Notes under the pieces: generated by a model
What the model was told of the DNA's origin: nothing
The model's input: only the letters and a program-made list of their open reading frames with translations
The model's database searches: none
Translations under genes and position numbers: made by a program
Shown: positions 1 to 6,438 of the stretch, in pieces
How positions within the stretch are numbered: position 1 is the first letter of the stretch
Layout of the letters: each line of letters opens with the position of its first letter
Assembly (NCBI GenBank): GCA_016296285.1
Contig: JAEDJP010000038.1
Coordinates: 1 to 10,697 of the forward strand
Reading direction: 5' to 3'
DNA from: Bacilli bacterium
GTDB taxonomy: Bacteria; Bacillota_I; Bacilli_A; RFN20; CAG-826
DNA length: 10,697 bases

Positions 1-865
1 AGAAGGTGTCCCCGACGTTCATCTTGTCGAAGCCTGCGTTCGCGCAGATGTCCCCGCAGCCGACCTCGTCCACCTCGACGCGGCGCAAGCCGAAGAAGGT
101 GTAGAGCTTCATGATCTTGAAGTCGTGGGGGATGCCGTCCGGGCCGATGTCGGAAACGGTGTCCCCGACATGCGCCTTGCCCCCGCGGATCGTGCCGATG
201 CCGATGCGGCCGACGAAGCCGTTGTAGTCAAGAAGGGCGGGCTGGAAGCGGAACGGGGCGGAAGGATCGCACTGGGGTTCCGGGATTTCCTTGAGGATGG
301 TCTCGAAAATGGGATCCATGCCCGGGGCCTGGGTCGATGGGTCCGGGGAATAGGAAGAGGTCTCGTTGAGGGCGCTTGCATAGACCACCGGGAAATCGAG
401 GAGGTCATCGGGGGCGCCGAGCTGGATGAAGAGGTCCAAAACCTCGTCCACGGCTTTTTGGGGGTCGGCGTTCGGGCGGTCGACCTTGTTGATGACGACG
501 ATCGGCTTGATGTGGTTCTCAAGGGCGTTCTTGAGGACGAACCGCGTCTGCGGCATGGTCCCTTCGAAGGCGTCGACGAGCAAGAGGCAGCCGTCGACCA
601 TGTGCATGATGCGCTCGACTTCCCCGCCGAAGTCCGCGTGCCCCGGGGTGTCCACGATGTTGATCTTGGTGTCGCGATAGACGATCGAGGTCGTCTTCGC
701 GAGGATCGTGATGCCGCGTTCGCGTTCCTGCGGGTTGCTGTCCATCACGCGGTCCATGACGGCTTCGTTCTCGCGAAAGGTCCCGGATTTCTCGAGAAGC
801 GCGTTCACGAGAGTGGTTTTCCCGTGGTCGACGTGCGCGATGATGGCGATGTTTCTCATGTTCAT
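1..865 (-). CDS. typA: TypA/BipA ribosome-associated GTPase, N-terminal part (runs off the left edge)
   Basis: Translation-factor GTPase that binds the ribosome and is needed for growth under stress and for ribosome assembly in many bacteria. About 288 residues are visible of the roughly 610 usual for the family. The G domain is complete. The P-loop HVDHGKT is at 11-17, the switch I element ERGITI near 48-53, DTPGHADF at 72-79, NKVD at 126-129 and SAL at 164-166. The phrase DTPGHADFGGEVER and the segment MPQTRFV are typical of TypA rather than LepA or EF-G. Domain II (beta barrel) begins near residue 205. The start at 865 is chosen because GGGAGG (873-878 on the complement) sits 7 bases upstream. 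A second ATG at 859 is only six bases inside the gene. It is divergent from rpsO and has its own promoter. Family identity is certain; the C-terminal part lies outside the window. Confidence 0.96.
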   Translation of the reverse strand, partial: MNMRNIAIIAHVDHGKTTLVNALLEKSGTFRENEAVMDRVMDSNPQERERGITILAKTTSIVYRDTKINIVDTPGHADFGGEVERIMHMVDGCLLLVDAFEGTMPQTRFVLKNALENHIKPIVVINKVDRPNADPQKAVDEVLDLFIQLGAPDDLLDFPVVYASALNETSSYSPDPSTQAPGMDPIFETILKEIPEPQCDPSAPFRFQPALLDYNGFVGRIGIGTIRGGKAHVGDTVSDIGPDGIPHDFKIMKLYTFFGLRRVEVDEVGCGDICANAGFDKMNVGDTF

Positions 866-898
866 AGAAGAACCTCCCGGGCCTTTTTGCCGGCGCAC

Positions 899-927
899 AT
901 TTTATTCTTGCGTACGCGCGAGTGCAA
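899..927 (-). promoter_or_regulatory. Promoter of typA
   Basis: On the minus strand TTGCAC (922-927) is followed by a 17-base spacer and TAAAAT (899-904), a near-consensus housekeeping promoter. Transcription would start near 892, giving a leader of about 27 bases that contains the GGGAGG ribosome binding site. Confidence 0.75.
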
Positions 928-999
928 GAAATCCTTTCGGATAAAGCGTTTTCAAAGCCAGAATGTTTTCGAGAATGACCGAAAAGCGTCCGAAAAACC

Positions 1000-1028
1000 T
1001 TGCTTCCAAAGAAAGGAAACCGTATGAT
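1000..1028 (+). promoter_or_regulatory. Promoter of rpsO
   Basis: TTGCTT (1000-1005), a 17-base spacer, and TATGAT (1023-1028) form a good housekeeping promoter. Just upstream, two CCGAAAA blocks (979-985 and 990-996) place A-tracts 11 bases apart, which could act as an UP element or curved DNA. The predicted start near 1035 leaves a leader of about 79 bases before rpsO. Confidence 0.65.
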
Positions 1029-1044
1029 TGTCCCGCAGCTTTTC

Positions 1045-1090
1045 GAGGTGGAGACCATTCCTCTCCTTGATCCCGCTTCGGCAAGCCAAG
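1045..1090 (+). promoter_or_regulatory. Structured rpsO leader, candidate S15 autoregulatory RNA
   Basis: Two adjacent helices can form between the predicted transcription start and the ribosome binding site. One pairs GGAGA (1050-1054) with TCTCC (1062-1066). The other pairs CTTG (1066-1069) with CAAG (1087-1090), continuing after a 5-base bulge with GCTT (1075-1078) and AAGC (1083-1086) around a CGGC loop. Many bacteria use rpsO leader RNAs that bind S15 and block their own translation, and their structures differ between phyla. Assignment here is by position and pairing only; it does not obviously match a leader class I know by sequence. Confidence 0.35.
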
Positions 1091-1097
1091 TTCAAAG

Positions 1098-1104
1098 AAA
1101 GGAG
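1098..1104 (+). promoter_or_regulatory. Ribosome binding site that fixes the rpsO start
   Basis: AAAGGAG lies 9 bases before the ATG at 1114. The reading frame stays open upstream to an ATG at 1000, but the predicted promoter lies inside that extension, so 1114 is the real start. Confidence 0.85.
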
Positions 1105-1113
1105 AAACGAAAC

Positions 1114-1383
1114 ATGGCACTCAACAAAGACGTGACCTCCGCCCTCATCAAAGAGTACGGCAAGAACGAGAAAGACACCGGTTCCCCCGAGGTCCAGATC
1201 GCCCTTCTCACCGCCCGCATCAAGGACCTGACCGCTCACCTTCAGGCCAACAAGCAAGATGCTGGCGCCCGCCGCGCCCTCCTCATCTTGGTCGGCAAGC
1301 GTCACAGCCTCTTGGATTACCTCCGCTCCAACGATGCGGACCGTTATGCGGCCCTCATCAAGAAGCTCGGCCTCCGCAAGTAA
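1114..1383 (+). CDS. rpsO: 30S ribosomal protein S15
   Basis: Primary binding protein of the central domain of 16S rRNA and part of a subunit bridge. The product is 89 residues, the usual length for S15. Family features seen are the helix containing DTGSPEVQIALLT (21-33), the ARIKDLTAHLQ helix, the RRALLILVGKRHSLLDYL block (53-70) that contacts 16S rRNA, and the usual end KKLGLRK. The start follows a strong ribosome binding site. The gene has its own promoter and leader and ends in an intrinsic terminator 8 bases after the stop. That makes it a single-gene unit upstream of pnp, the classic rpsO-pnp order. S15 commonly represses its own translation, and the structured leader fits that. Confidence 0.98.
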   Translation: MALNKDVTSALIKEYGKNEKDTGSPEVQIALLTARIKDLTAHLQANKQDAGARRALLILVGKRHSLLDYLRSNDADRYAALIKKLGLRK

Positions 1384-1391
1384 GAGACAAG

Positions 1392-1416
1392 AAGACCTCG
1401 AAAGGGGTCTTTTTTT
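1392..1416 (+). terminator. Intrinsic terminator of rpsO
   Basis: AAGACCTC (1392-1399) pairs with GGGGTCTT (1404-1411) around a GAAA tetraloop: 8 pairs including one T-G wobble. The stem runs directly into a T tract. It is strong and separates rpsO from pnp, so pnp probably depends mainly on its own promoter. Confidence 0.9.
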
Positions 1417-1440
1417 CTGCTTCTAAAACATGAGTTATTC

Positions 1441-1469
1441 GTCTTGTTGCATACTATGTTCTATATTAT
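1441..1469 (+). promoter_or_regulatory. Probable promoter region of pnp
   Basis: This is the most AT-rich stretch between rpsO and pnp. The best -10 box is TATTAT (1464-1469), with TATATT (1462-1467) overlapping it. The matching -35 at 17 bases is the weak GTCTTG (1441-1446). TTGTTG (1444-1449) and TTGCAT (1447-1452) are alternatives with less suitable spacing. The exact start cannot be decided by eye. A start near 1476 would give a leader of about 120 bases. Confidence 0.4.
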
Positions 1470-1493
1470 TTACATCGAGAGAAAGCAAAACCC

Positions 1494-1521
1494 TTCCTCC
1501 GTTTTATGACGAAAAGAGGAA
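1494..1521 (+). promoter_or_regulatory. First hairpin of the pnp leader
   Basis: TTCCTC (1494-1499) pairs with GAGGAA (1516-1521). After a 2-base bulge, TTTT (1502-1505) pairs with AAAA (1512-1515) around a 6-base loop, ten pairs in all. There is no terminal T tract, so it is not a terminator. It lies in the predicted untranslated leader. Confidence 0.5.
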
Positions 1522-1537
1522 ATAAAGATTTTCTCTA

Positions 1538-1563
1538 GGCTATCACTCTAAAGAGTGGTATCC
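1538..1563 (+). promoter_or_regulatory. Second hairpin of the pnp leader
   Basis: TATCACTC (1541-1548) pairs with GAGTGGTA (1553-1560) around a TAAA loop, with one wobble. After a C/T mismatch, GG (1538-1539) pairs with CC (1562-1563). It ends about 30 bases before the start codon. The palindrome TAAAACGTTTTA follows at 1565-1576. A leader hairpin processed by RNase III and then acted on by PNPase is the known autoregulatory device of Escherichia coli pnp; this could be an analogue. Confidence 0.5.
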
Positions 1564-1594
1564 TTAAAACGTTTTAGGAATAAAGGAAAAAAGA

Positions 1595-3844
1595 ATGAAA
1601 ACAGTATTCGAAACCGAATTCGCCGGACGGAAGCTTTCCGTCGAAAGCGGCGAAATCGCGAAACAGGCCGACGGGTCTGTCCTCGTCCGTTTCGGCGACA
1701 CGGTCGTTCTCGCGACCGCCTGCTGCGCCGATGAGCCCAAGGAGGGCGATTTCTTCCCCCTCACCGTCAACTACGAAGAAAAATCTTACGCGGTCGGCAA
1801 GATCCCCGGATCCTTCCTCCGCCGCGAAGGCCGTCCGGGCGAGCACGCGACCCTTTCCGCTCGTCTCATCGACCGCCCGATCCGCCCGCTTTTCGCGGAT
1901 GGGTTCCGCAACGAAGTCCAAATCGTCGCGACCGTCATGTCCTGCGACCGCGACAACACCCCGGAGATGACCGGCATGCTCGGCGCCTCCCTCGCCCTCT
2001 GCGTTTCCGACATCCCCTTCGACGGCCCGGTCGCCGGCGTCTACGTCGGGCGCGTCAATGGTGAACTCATCATCGACCCGACCGAGGAACAGGCCGCCCA
2101 AAGCGACATCAACCTCGCCGTCGCCGGCACGGAAGAGGCCATCATGATGGTCGAAGCCGGCGCCGCCGAAGTCCCCGAAGAAGAGATGCTCGACGCCATC
2201 ATGTTCGGCTTCGAGGCCATCAAGAAACTCTGCGCCTGGCAAAAGGAAATCATCGCCCAAATCGGCAAGCCCAAGCGCGAAATCCAGCTTTACCAGGCCG
2301 ATCCCGCGATCAAGGCCGACATCGACTCCCGCATCGGCGAGCGCCTCAAGAAGGCCATCTCGATCTTCGACAAGCTCGAACGCCAAGACGCGGTCGACGC
2401 CCTCAAGAAGGAAATCATCGAGGATTACGACCATCGCGAATACGAGGATGAGCACGACCACAAGATGTCGATGCTCATGGTGAACGACATCCTCGAAGGC
2501 ATGGTCGCCGCCGAGGTCCGCCGCCTCATCACCGAGGAAAAGATCCGTCCGGACGGACGCAAAGTCGACGAGATCCGCCCGCTCGATTGCCAAATCGACC
2601 TCTTGCCCCGCGCCCATGGTTCCGCCATGTTCACCCGTGGCCAGACCCAGGTCATCGGCACCACGACCCTCGGGCCTCTAGCCGACAAGCAGCTCATCGA
2701 CAACCTCACGAGCGAGGAAGAGCGCCGCTTCATGCACCACTACAACTTCCCGCCCTATTCCGTCGGCGAAATCGGCCGCATGGGTTCCCCTGGCCGCCGC
2801 GAAATCGGCCACGGCAAACTCGGCGAGCGCGCCCTTAGCTATGTCCTTCCGACCGAAGAAGAATTCCCCTACACGATCCGCTGCGTCGCCGACGTCGTCG
2901 AATCCAACGGGTCTTCCTCCCAGGCTTCCATCTGCGCGAACTGCATGTCGCTCATGGCGTCCGGCGTCCCCATCAAGGGCATCGTCTCCGGCATCGCGAT
3001 GGGCCTCATCACGAGCGGCCCGCTCGATGGCAACCACCCCTACACCATCCTGACCGACATCCAAGGCCTTGAGGACCACTTCGGGGACATGGACTTCAAG
3101 TGCGCCGGCACCGCGAAGGGCCTCACCGCCCTCCAGATGGACATCAAGATCCATGGCGTCACCCGCGAAGTCCTTTCCGAAGCCCTCGCCCAGGCCAACC
3201 GCGCCCGCGCCGAGATCCGTGCCAAGATCGAGGAATGCATCCCCGAACCGCGCAAGGAAGTCTCCAAGTACGCGCCCAAGATGGTCACCTTCAAGATCCC
3301 GACGGACAAGATCCGCGAGGTTATCGGCAAAGGCGGCGAGACGATCCAAGGCATGGTCCGCGAATGCGGCGGCGCCGCGATCGACGTCGAGGACGACGGC
3401 ACCATCACGATCTATCACAGCGACCGCGCGATGATCGAGAAAGCCAAGGCCATGATCGACGACATCACCCGCGAAGCCCGCATCGGCGAGATCTTTGAGG
3501 GCAAGGTCACCCGCGTCGAGGATTACGGCGCCTTCGTGAACCTCTTCGGCGACACCGACGGCCTCTGCCACGTTTCCCGCCTCAAATGGGATTACGTCGA
3601 TAACGCGGCCGACATCGTCAAGGTCGGCGATTCCCTCAAAGTCGTGGTCATCGGCCTCGACGAGAAGGGCAAGGTCAAAGTCAGCCATCGCGAATTCGAG
3701 GAGAAGCCGGAAGGCTACGTCGAGCGCCCGGAACGCGAAGCCCGTCCCAAGGGACATGGCGGATTCAACGGCAAAGGCGGCCGCGATTCCCGCGGACCTC
3801 GCGGAAACTCGCATGGTCCTCGCGGCGGCAAAAACGATCGCTAA
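1595..3844 (+). CDS. pnp: Polynucleotide phosphorylase
   Basis: 3'-to-5' exoribonuclease that uses phosphate to release nucleoside diphosphates; it also adds tails in the reverse reaction. It acts as a cytoplasmic trimer in mRNA decay. The 749-residue length is normal. Domain order: first RNase PH domain (about 1-230, with GSFLRREGRPGEHATL), helical linker, second RNase PH domain (about 325-555), KH domain with GKGG at 578-581, S1 domain (about 628-697), then a Gly/Arg/Lys-rich tail. In LEDHFGDMDFK, D494, D500 and K502 match the catalytic D486, D492 and K494 of E. coli PNPase, so the enzyme should be active. AAAGGA lies 8 bases before the ATG. The gene sits downstream of the rpsO terminator, has its own leader with two hairpins, and ends in a short intrinsic terminator. 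Confidence 0.98.
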   Translation: MKTVFETEFAGRKLSVESGEIAKQADGSVLVRFGDTVVLATACCADEPKEGDFFPLTVNYEEKSYAVGKIPGSFLRREGRPGEHATLSARLIDRPIRPLFADGFRNEVQIVATVMSCDRDNTPEMTGMLGASLALCVSDIPFDGPVAGVYVGRVNGELIIDPTEEQAAQSDINLAVAGTEEAIMMVEAGAAEVPEEEMLDAIMFGFEAIKKLCAWQKEIIAQIGKPKREIQLYQADPAIKADIDSRIGERLKKAISIFDKLERQDAVDALKKEIIEDYDHREYEDEHDHKMSMLMVNDILEGMVAAEVRRLITEEKIRPDGRKVDEIRPLDCQIDLLPRAHGSAMFTRGQTQVIGTTTLGPLADKQLIDNLTSEEERRFMHHYNFPPYSVGEIGRMGSPGRREIGHGKLGERALSYVLPTEEEFPYTIRCVADVVESNGSSSQASICANCMSLMASGVPIKGIVSGIAMGLITSGPLDGNHPYTILTDIQGLEDHFGDMDFKCAGTAKGLTALQMDIKIHGVTREVLSEALAQANRARAEIRAKIEECIPEPRKEVSKYAPKMVTFKIPTDKIREVIGKGGETIQGMVRECGGAAIDVEDDGTITIYHSDRAMIEKAKAMIDDITREARIGEIFEGKVTRVEDYGAFVNLFGDTDGLCHVSRLKWDYVDNAADIVKVGDSLKVVVIGLDEKGKVKVSHREFEEKPEGYVERPEREARPKGHGGFNGKGGRDSRGPRGNSHGPRGGKNDR

Positions 3845-3848
3845 GAAA

Positions 3849-3873
3849 GAAGGCAGCCTCGCGGCTGCCTTTT
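3849..3873. terminator. Bidirectional intrinsic terminator between pnp and the leftward gene
   Basis: AAGGCAGCC (3850-3858) pairs perfectly with GGCTGCCTT (3863-3871) around a TCGC loop, with a G-T and an A-T pair below. It is followed by TTTTCTT on the plus strand and a pyrimidine-rich CTTTCTTA on the minus strand. It fills the 30-base gap between two convergent genes, beginning two bases beyond the stop of the leftward gene, and probably serves both. Confidence 0.85.
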
Positions 3874-3874
3874 C

Positions 3875-4900
3875 TTATTTCCGTCCGAGCAAGGCGCGGA
3901 AGGCTGCTTGGTCCTTTCGCGCCGTTTTTCGTTCCTCACTTGAGAAACGGGAACATTTTTGGATGATTTCCGCCCATTCCGGCATTTCCTGTCGCAAGGA
4001 TTTTTCGGATTCGCCCTCGTTGAGAAGCAAAAGAAAACGTCCAAGCGTCAGACGCATCGTATCCTCGATCCAATAGGAAACCGGAGCGTTTTGGATTTTC
4101 TTTTCCAGAAGTTTTTGATAAAGAGGAAGTCCGTCCTCGACGTCGTGCCACAGGTCGGCGAAAACAAAATCGAAAGGCCCGTCTTCGTCATAGAAGAGGG
4201 CGTCTTTCTCGATGATCTCGATTTTATCCTTCTGCGGGAAAAGGGGCAGAAGGGATTCCTTGAACAAAGCGATGACCGCGGGGTCTTTCTCGAAAACTTT
4301 CACTCTCGTCACGTCTTGCTTCTCGGCGCAAGCGAAAGCGAAGTAGCCTAGGCCAAGGCCCAGGACCGCGACGACTCCATGGGCTTCCCCGATCGGCTGC
4401 TTCATCGTCTCGATCTCGTGAGGTACGAGGCTCATCCATATGCGCCCCGACTTTTTGATGCAGGGAAAGGAAAAGGGGCGAGAAAAATACCCAAGGGGCG
4501 AGACGTCCTTGCCGTTTCCCCCGTCGATTTTGTCCTGGCTCGCGAAAAGGGAATAGGGCTCGATCGTCTCGAAACCGAAGGAAACGTCGTCGACGACGCG
4601 GCCCGAAAGCGAGGAAAGAAGCCGGTAATAAGGCTCCGATTCGTAGGTTTCGGGTTTCATTTCGCGGATCAGGAAGAACTCGTCGCGAGAAAGCTGTCGC
4701 CCCAGGGCGGCCGTCTGCTCGTCGGCGAAATCCGCCAGGGAATCGATGAGAACGGTTTCGAGTTTTCCGCGTCTGGCGAGGACCTTCCCTTCATCAAGAG
4801 AGAGCGGGAAAAGGACCTCGTTGATGAAACGATCGGCAAGAGCGCTTTTTTCGACGTTCTCCCTTGCGACGCTCGTCTTTTTTGGCTTCCGATTCTTCAC
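3875..4900 (-). CDS. Uncharacterised Rossmann-fold protein, methyltransferase/spermidine synthase-like
   Basis: A 341-residue soluble protein that I do not recognise as a named gene. The C-terminal half looks like a class I SAM-binding fold. A glycine-rich turn VLGLGLGYFAF lies at 179-189, an acidic end of the next strand (VFEKD, 202-206) follows, and FDFVFADLW at 243-251 resembles motif IV. Spermidine synthases and related enzymes share this layout. The N-terminal 170 residues contain no motif I can name. The frame opens at a GTG at 4900, because a stop codon lies just upstream. No ribosome binding site precedes it, and a possible promoter ends only six bases before it, so the message may be leaderless. 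The gene converges on pnp and is divergent from the redox operon. Function, substrate and catalytic activity are unknown; the fold call is moderately secure. Confidence 0.75.
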   Translation of the reverse strand: MKNRKPKKTSVARENVEKSALADRFINEVLFPLSLDEGKVLARRGKLETVLIDSLADFADEQTAALGRQLSRDEFFLIREMKPETYESEPYYRLLSSLSGRVVDDVSFGFETIEPYSLFASQDKIDGGNGKDVSPLGYFSRPFSFPCIKKSGRIWMSLVPHEIETMKQPIGEAHGVVAVLGLGLGYFAFACAEKQDVTRVKVFEKDPAVIALFKESLLPLFPQKDKIEIIEKDALFYDEDGPFDFVFADLWHDVEDGLPLYQKLLEKKIQNAPVSYWIEDTMRLTLGRFLLLLNEGESEKSLRQEMPEWAEIIQKCSRFSSEERKTARKDQAAFRALLGRK

Positions 4901-4906
4901 GCAGGA

Positions 4907-4936
4907 AGTTTAGGACGGCCGAAAGAACCCCGTCAA
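4907..4936 (-). promoter_or_regulatory. Possible promoter of the leftward Rossmann-fold gene
   Basis: On the minus strand TTGACG (4931-4936) is followed by an 18-base spacer and TAAACT (4907-4912), a good -35 with a weak -10. Only six bases separate the -10 from the GTG start at 4900, which would give a leaderless transcript. Confidence 0.35.
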
Positions 4937-4964
4937 GGAAGAAGCCCTTCTTTTCCCCAACTAT

Positions 4965-4986
4965 TTCCTTTCAATAAAGAAAGGAA
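4965..4986. promoter_or_regulatory. Inverted repeat, candidate operator
   Basis: TTCCTTTC (4965-4972) and GAAAGGAA (4979-4986) are perfect inverted copies separated by six bases. The repeat covers the -35 region and half the spacer of the redox operon promoter, where a dimeric repressor could block RNA polymerase. There is no terminal T tract and it lies upstream of the predicted start, so it is not a terminator. The regulator is unknown. Confidence 0.5.
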
Positions 4987-4998
4987 TTTGCCTATAAT
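4970..4998 (+). promoter_or_regulatory. Promoter of the redox operon
   Basis: A perfect TATAAT (4993-4998) lies nine bases before the ATG at 5008. The -35 is weak: TTCAAT (4970-4975) at 17 bases or TTTCAA (4969-4974) at 18. Transcription would start near 5005, so the message would have almost no leader. A weak -35 under a palindrome fits a controlled promoter. Confidence 0.6.
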
Positions 4999-5007
4999 AA
5001 AAGCACC

Positions 5008-6438
5008 ATGAAAGACATAATCATTGTCGGCGGTGGCGTGATCGGCGCTTTCATCGCCCGCTACCTATCGCAATACGACGCGAAAATCCTCGTCCTCGAA
5101 AAAGAAAACGACGTCGGCGACGTCACGTCGATGGCCAACAGCGCCATCGTCCATTCCGGGGATGACCCGGTCCCCGGGACCTTGAAAGCCAAGTTCAACG
5201 TCCTCGGCAACGCCATGTTCGACCAAGTGAGCAAGGAACTCGACGTCTCTTTCTCTCGGGTCGGCTCCATGAACCTCGCCTTCGATGAGGCGCAGCTCCC
5301 CTTGCTCGAGGAGCTCCGCGACCGCGCCGAGAAGAACGGCGTCCCCTATAAGATGCTTGGCAAGGAAGAGATCTTGGCCATCGAGCCCAACGTCTCCCCA
5401 AGCGTCGTCGCGGGCATCCTTTGCCCGACCGCCGGCATCGTGAACCCCTTCACCTTGACCGTCCACGCGATGGAAAACGCCTGCGATAACGGCGTCGAGC
5501 TGCACCTCAACGAACCGGTCCTCGGCATCGAGCGGCAAGGCGATCACTTCCTCGTCGAGACCCCGGAAGAGAATTATACCTGCCGCATGGTCATCAACGC
5601 CGCGGGCCTCAGCTCCGCGAAAGTCGCCGCGATGATCGAGCCGATCGATTGGACGATCACCCCGCGCAAAGGCGAGTATTACGTCCTCGACCACTACGGG
5701 CCGGGCCTCGTGAAACACGTCCTGTTCCCCCTTCCGACCAAGAAGGGCAAAGGCGTCCTCGTCACGATGACCACCTCCATGAATTACCTTGTCGGCCCCT
5801 CGAGCGAATTCGTCCAAAGCGAGGAGGATCTCGCGACCGACACCTTGACCTTGAACGAAGTCAAAGCCCAAGCCAAGGCGATGGTCCCCGGGATTCCCTT
5901 TTCCCAGCAAATCCGCGTCTTCGCCGGTTTGCGTTCCACCCCATCCACGAAGGATTTCATCATCGAAAGCAGCAAGACCTACCGCGAATTCATCAACGTC
6001 GCGGGCATCGAGTCCCCTGGCCTCGCGAGCGCGCCCGCGATCGGCAAATACGTCGCCGAGGAGCTGGCCGCCCAGATCCTTGGACTCAAGAAGAAGGAAT
6101 CGTGGAATCCTTGCATCCGCCCCTACATCCATCTGCAGCTCATGACCCAAGCGAAGAAAAACGCCCTCATCCACGAGGATCCTTCCTTTGGCGACATGGT
6201 TTGCAATTGCGAGAAGGTGAGCGTCGGGGAAATCAACGACGCCTTGCACCGTTCCGTCCCTTGTCTCACCATCAAGGCCGTCAAGAAGCGCACCCGCGCC
6301 GGATTTGGCAAATGCCAAGGCGGTTTCTGCCAACCGCGCGTCCTGCTGTTGCTCGCGCAACGCTATGGCATCTCCCCTCTGGAAGTCCTCTATGGCCGAG
6401 AACGTTCCGAGGTTCTTGAAGAGGAGGTCAAGAAATGA
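5008..6438 (+). CDS. FAD-dependent dehydrogenase with C-terminal [2Fe-2S] domain, GlpA/LhgO-like
   Basis: A 476-residue flavoprotein of the DAO (D-amino-acid oxidase) fold family. FAD-binding GGGVIG is at 8-13, with the acidic residue of LVLEKE after the second strand. The C-terminus is a BFD-like iron-sulfur domain with C399-x-C401 and C436-x4-C441, the four-cysteine pattern of that domain. This domain pair is found in GlpA, the catalytic subunit of anaerobic glycerol-3-phosphate dehydrogenase. However, the segment NSAIVHSG followed by PGTLKAK resembles L-2-hydroxyglutarate dehydrogenases (LhgO) more than GlpD/GlpA, so the substrate is open. No signal peptide or membrane segment is seen. It starts the operon, has no ribosome binding site, and overlaps the next gene by four bases (ATGA). 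This implies translational coupling and probably a complex with the next two products. Confidence 0.88.
   Translation: MKDIIIVGGGVIGAFIARYLSQYDAKILVLEKENDVGDVTSMANSAIVHSGDDPVPGTLKAKFNVLGNAMFDQVSKELDVSFSRVGSMNLAFDEAQLPLLEELRDRAEKNGVPYKMLGKEEILAIEPNVSPSVVAGILCPTAGIVNPFTLTVHAMENACDNGVELHLNEPVLGIERQGDHFLVETPEENYTCRMVINAAGLSSAKVAAMIEPIDWTITPRKGEYYVLDHYGPGLVKHVLFPLPTKKGKGVLVTMTTSMNYLVGPSSEFVQSEEDLATDTLTLNEVKAQAKAMVPGIPFSQQIRVFAGLRSTPSTKDFIIESSKTYREFINVAGIESPGLASAPAIGKYVAEELAAQILGLKKKESWNPCIRPYIHLQLMTQAKKNALIHEDPSFGDMVCNCEKVSVGEINDALHRSVPCLTIKAVKKRTRAGFGKCQGGFCQPRVLLLLAQRYGISPLEVLYGRERSEVLEEEVKK

Noticed and set aside
862..900. Small upstream frame of 12 codons overlapping the typA start
   Set aside because: Its ATG lies within the predicted typA -10 region, so it would not be transcribed, and it lacks a ribosome binding site.
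125..1027. Long rightward open frame of 300 codons opposite typA
   Set aside because: It is antisense to a clear TypA coding region and has no ribosome binding site or recognisable family; a GC-rich shadow.
1000..1113. N-terminal extension of S15 by 38 residues
   Set aside because: The extension overlaps the predicted promoter and leader, and S15 from 1114 already has the usual length.
2678..3814. Long leftward open frame of 378 codons opposite pnp (with others at 1574-2617, 5065-6360, 6390-7550, 8528-9529 and 9584-10375)
   Set aside because: Each mirrors a well-identified gene; composition is the low-complexity Asp/Val/Gly/Ala pattern of antisense GC-rich DNA.
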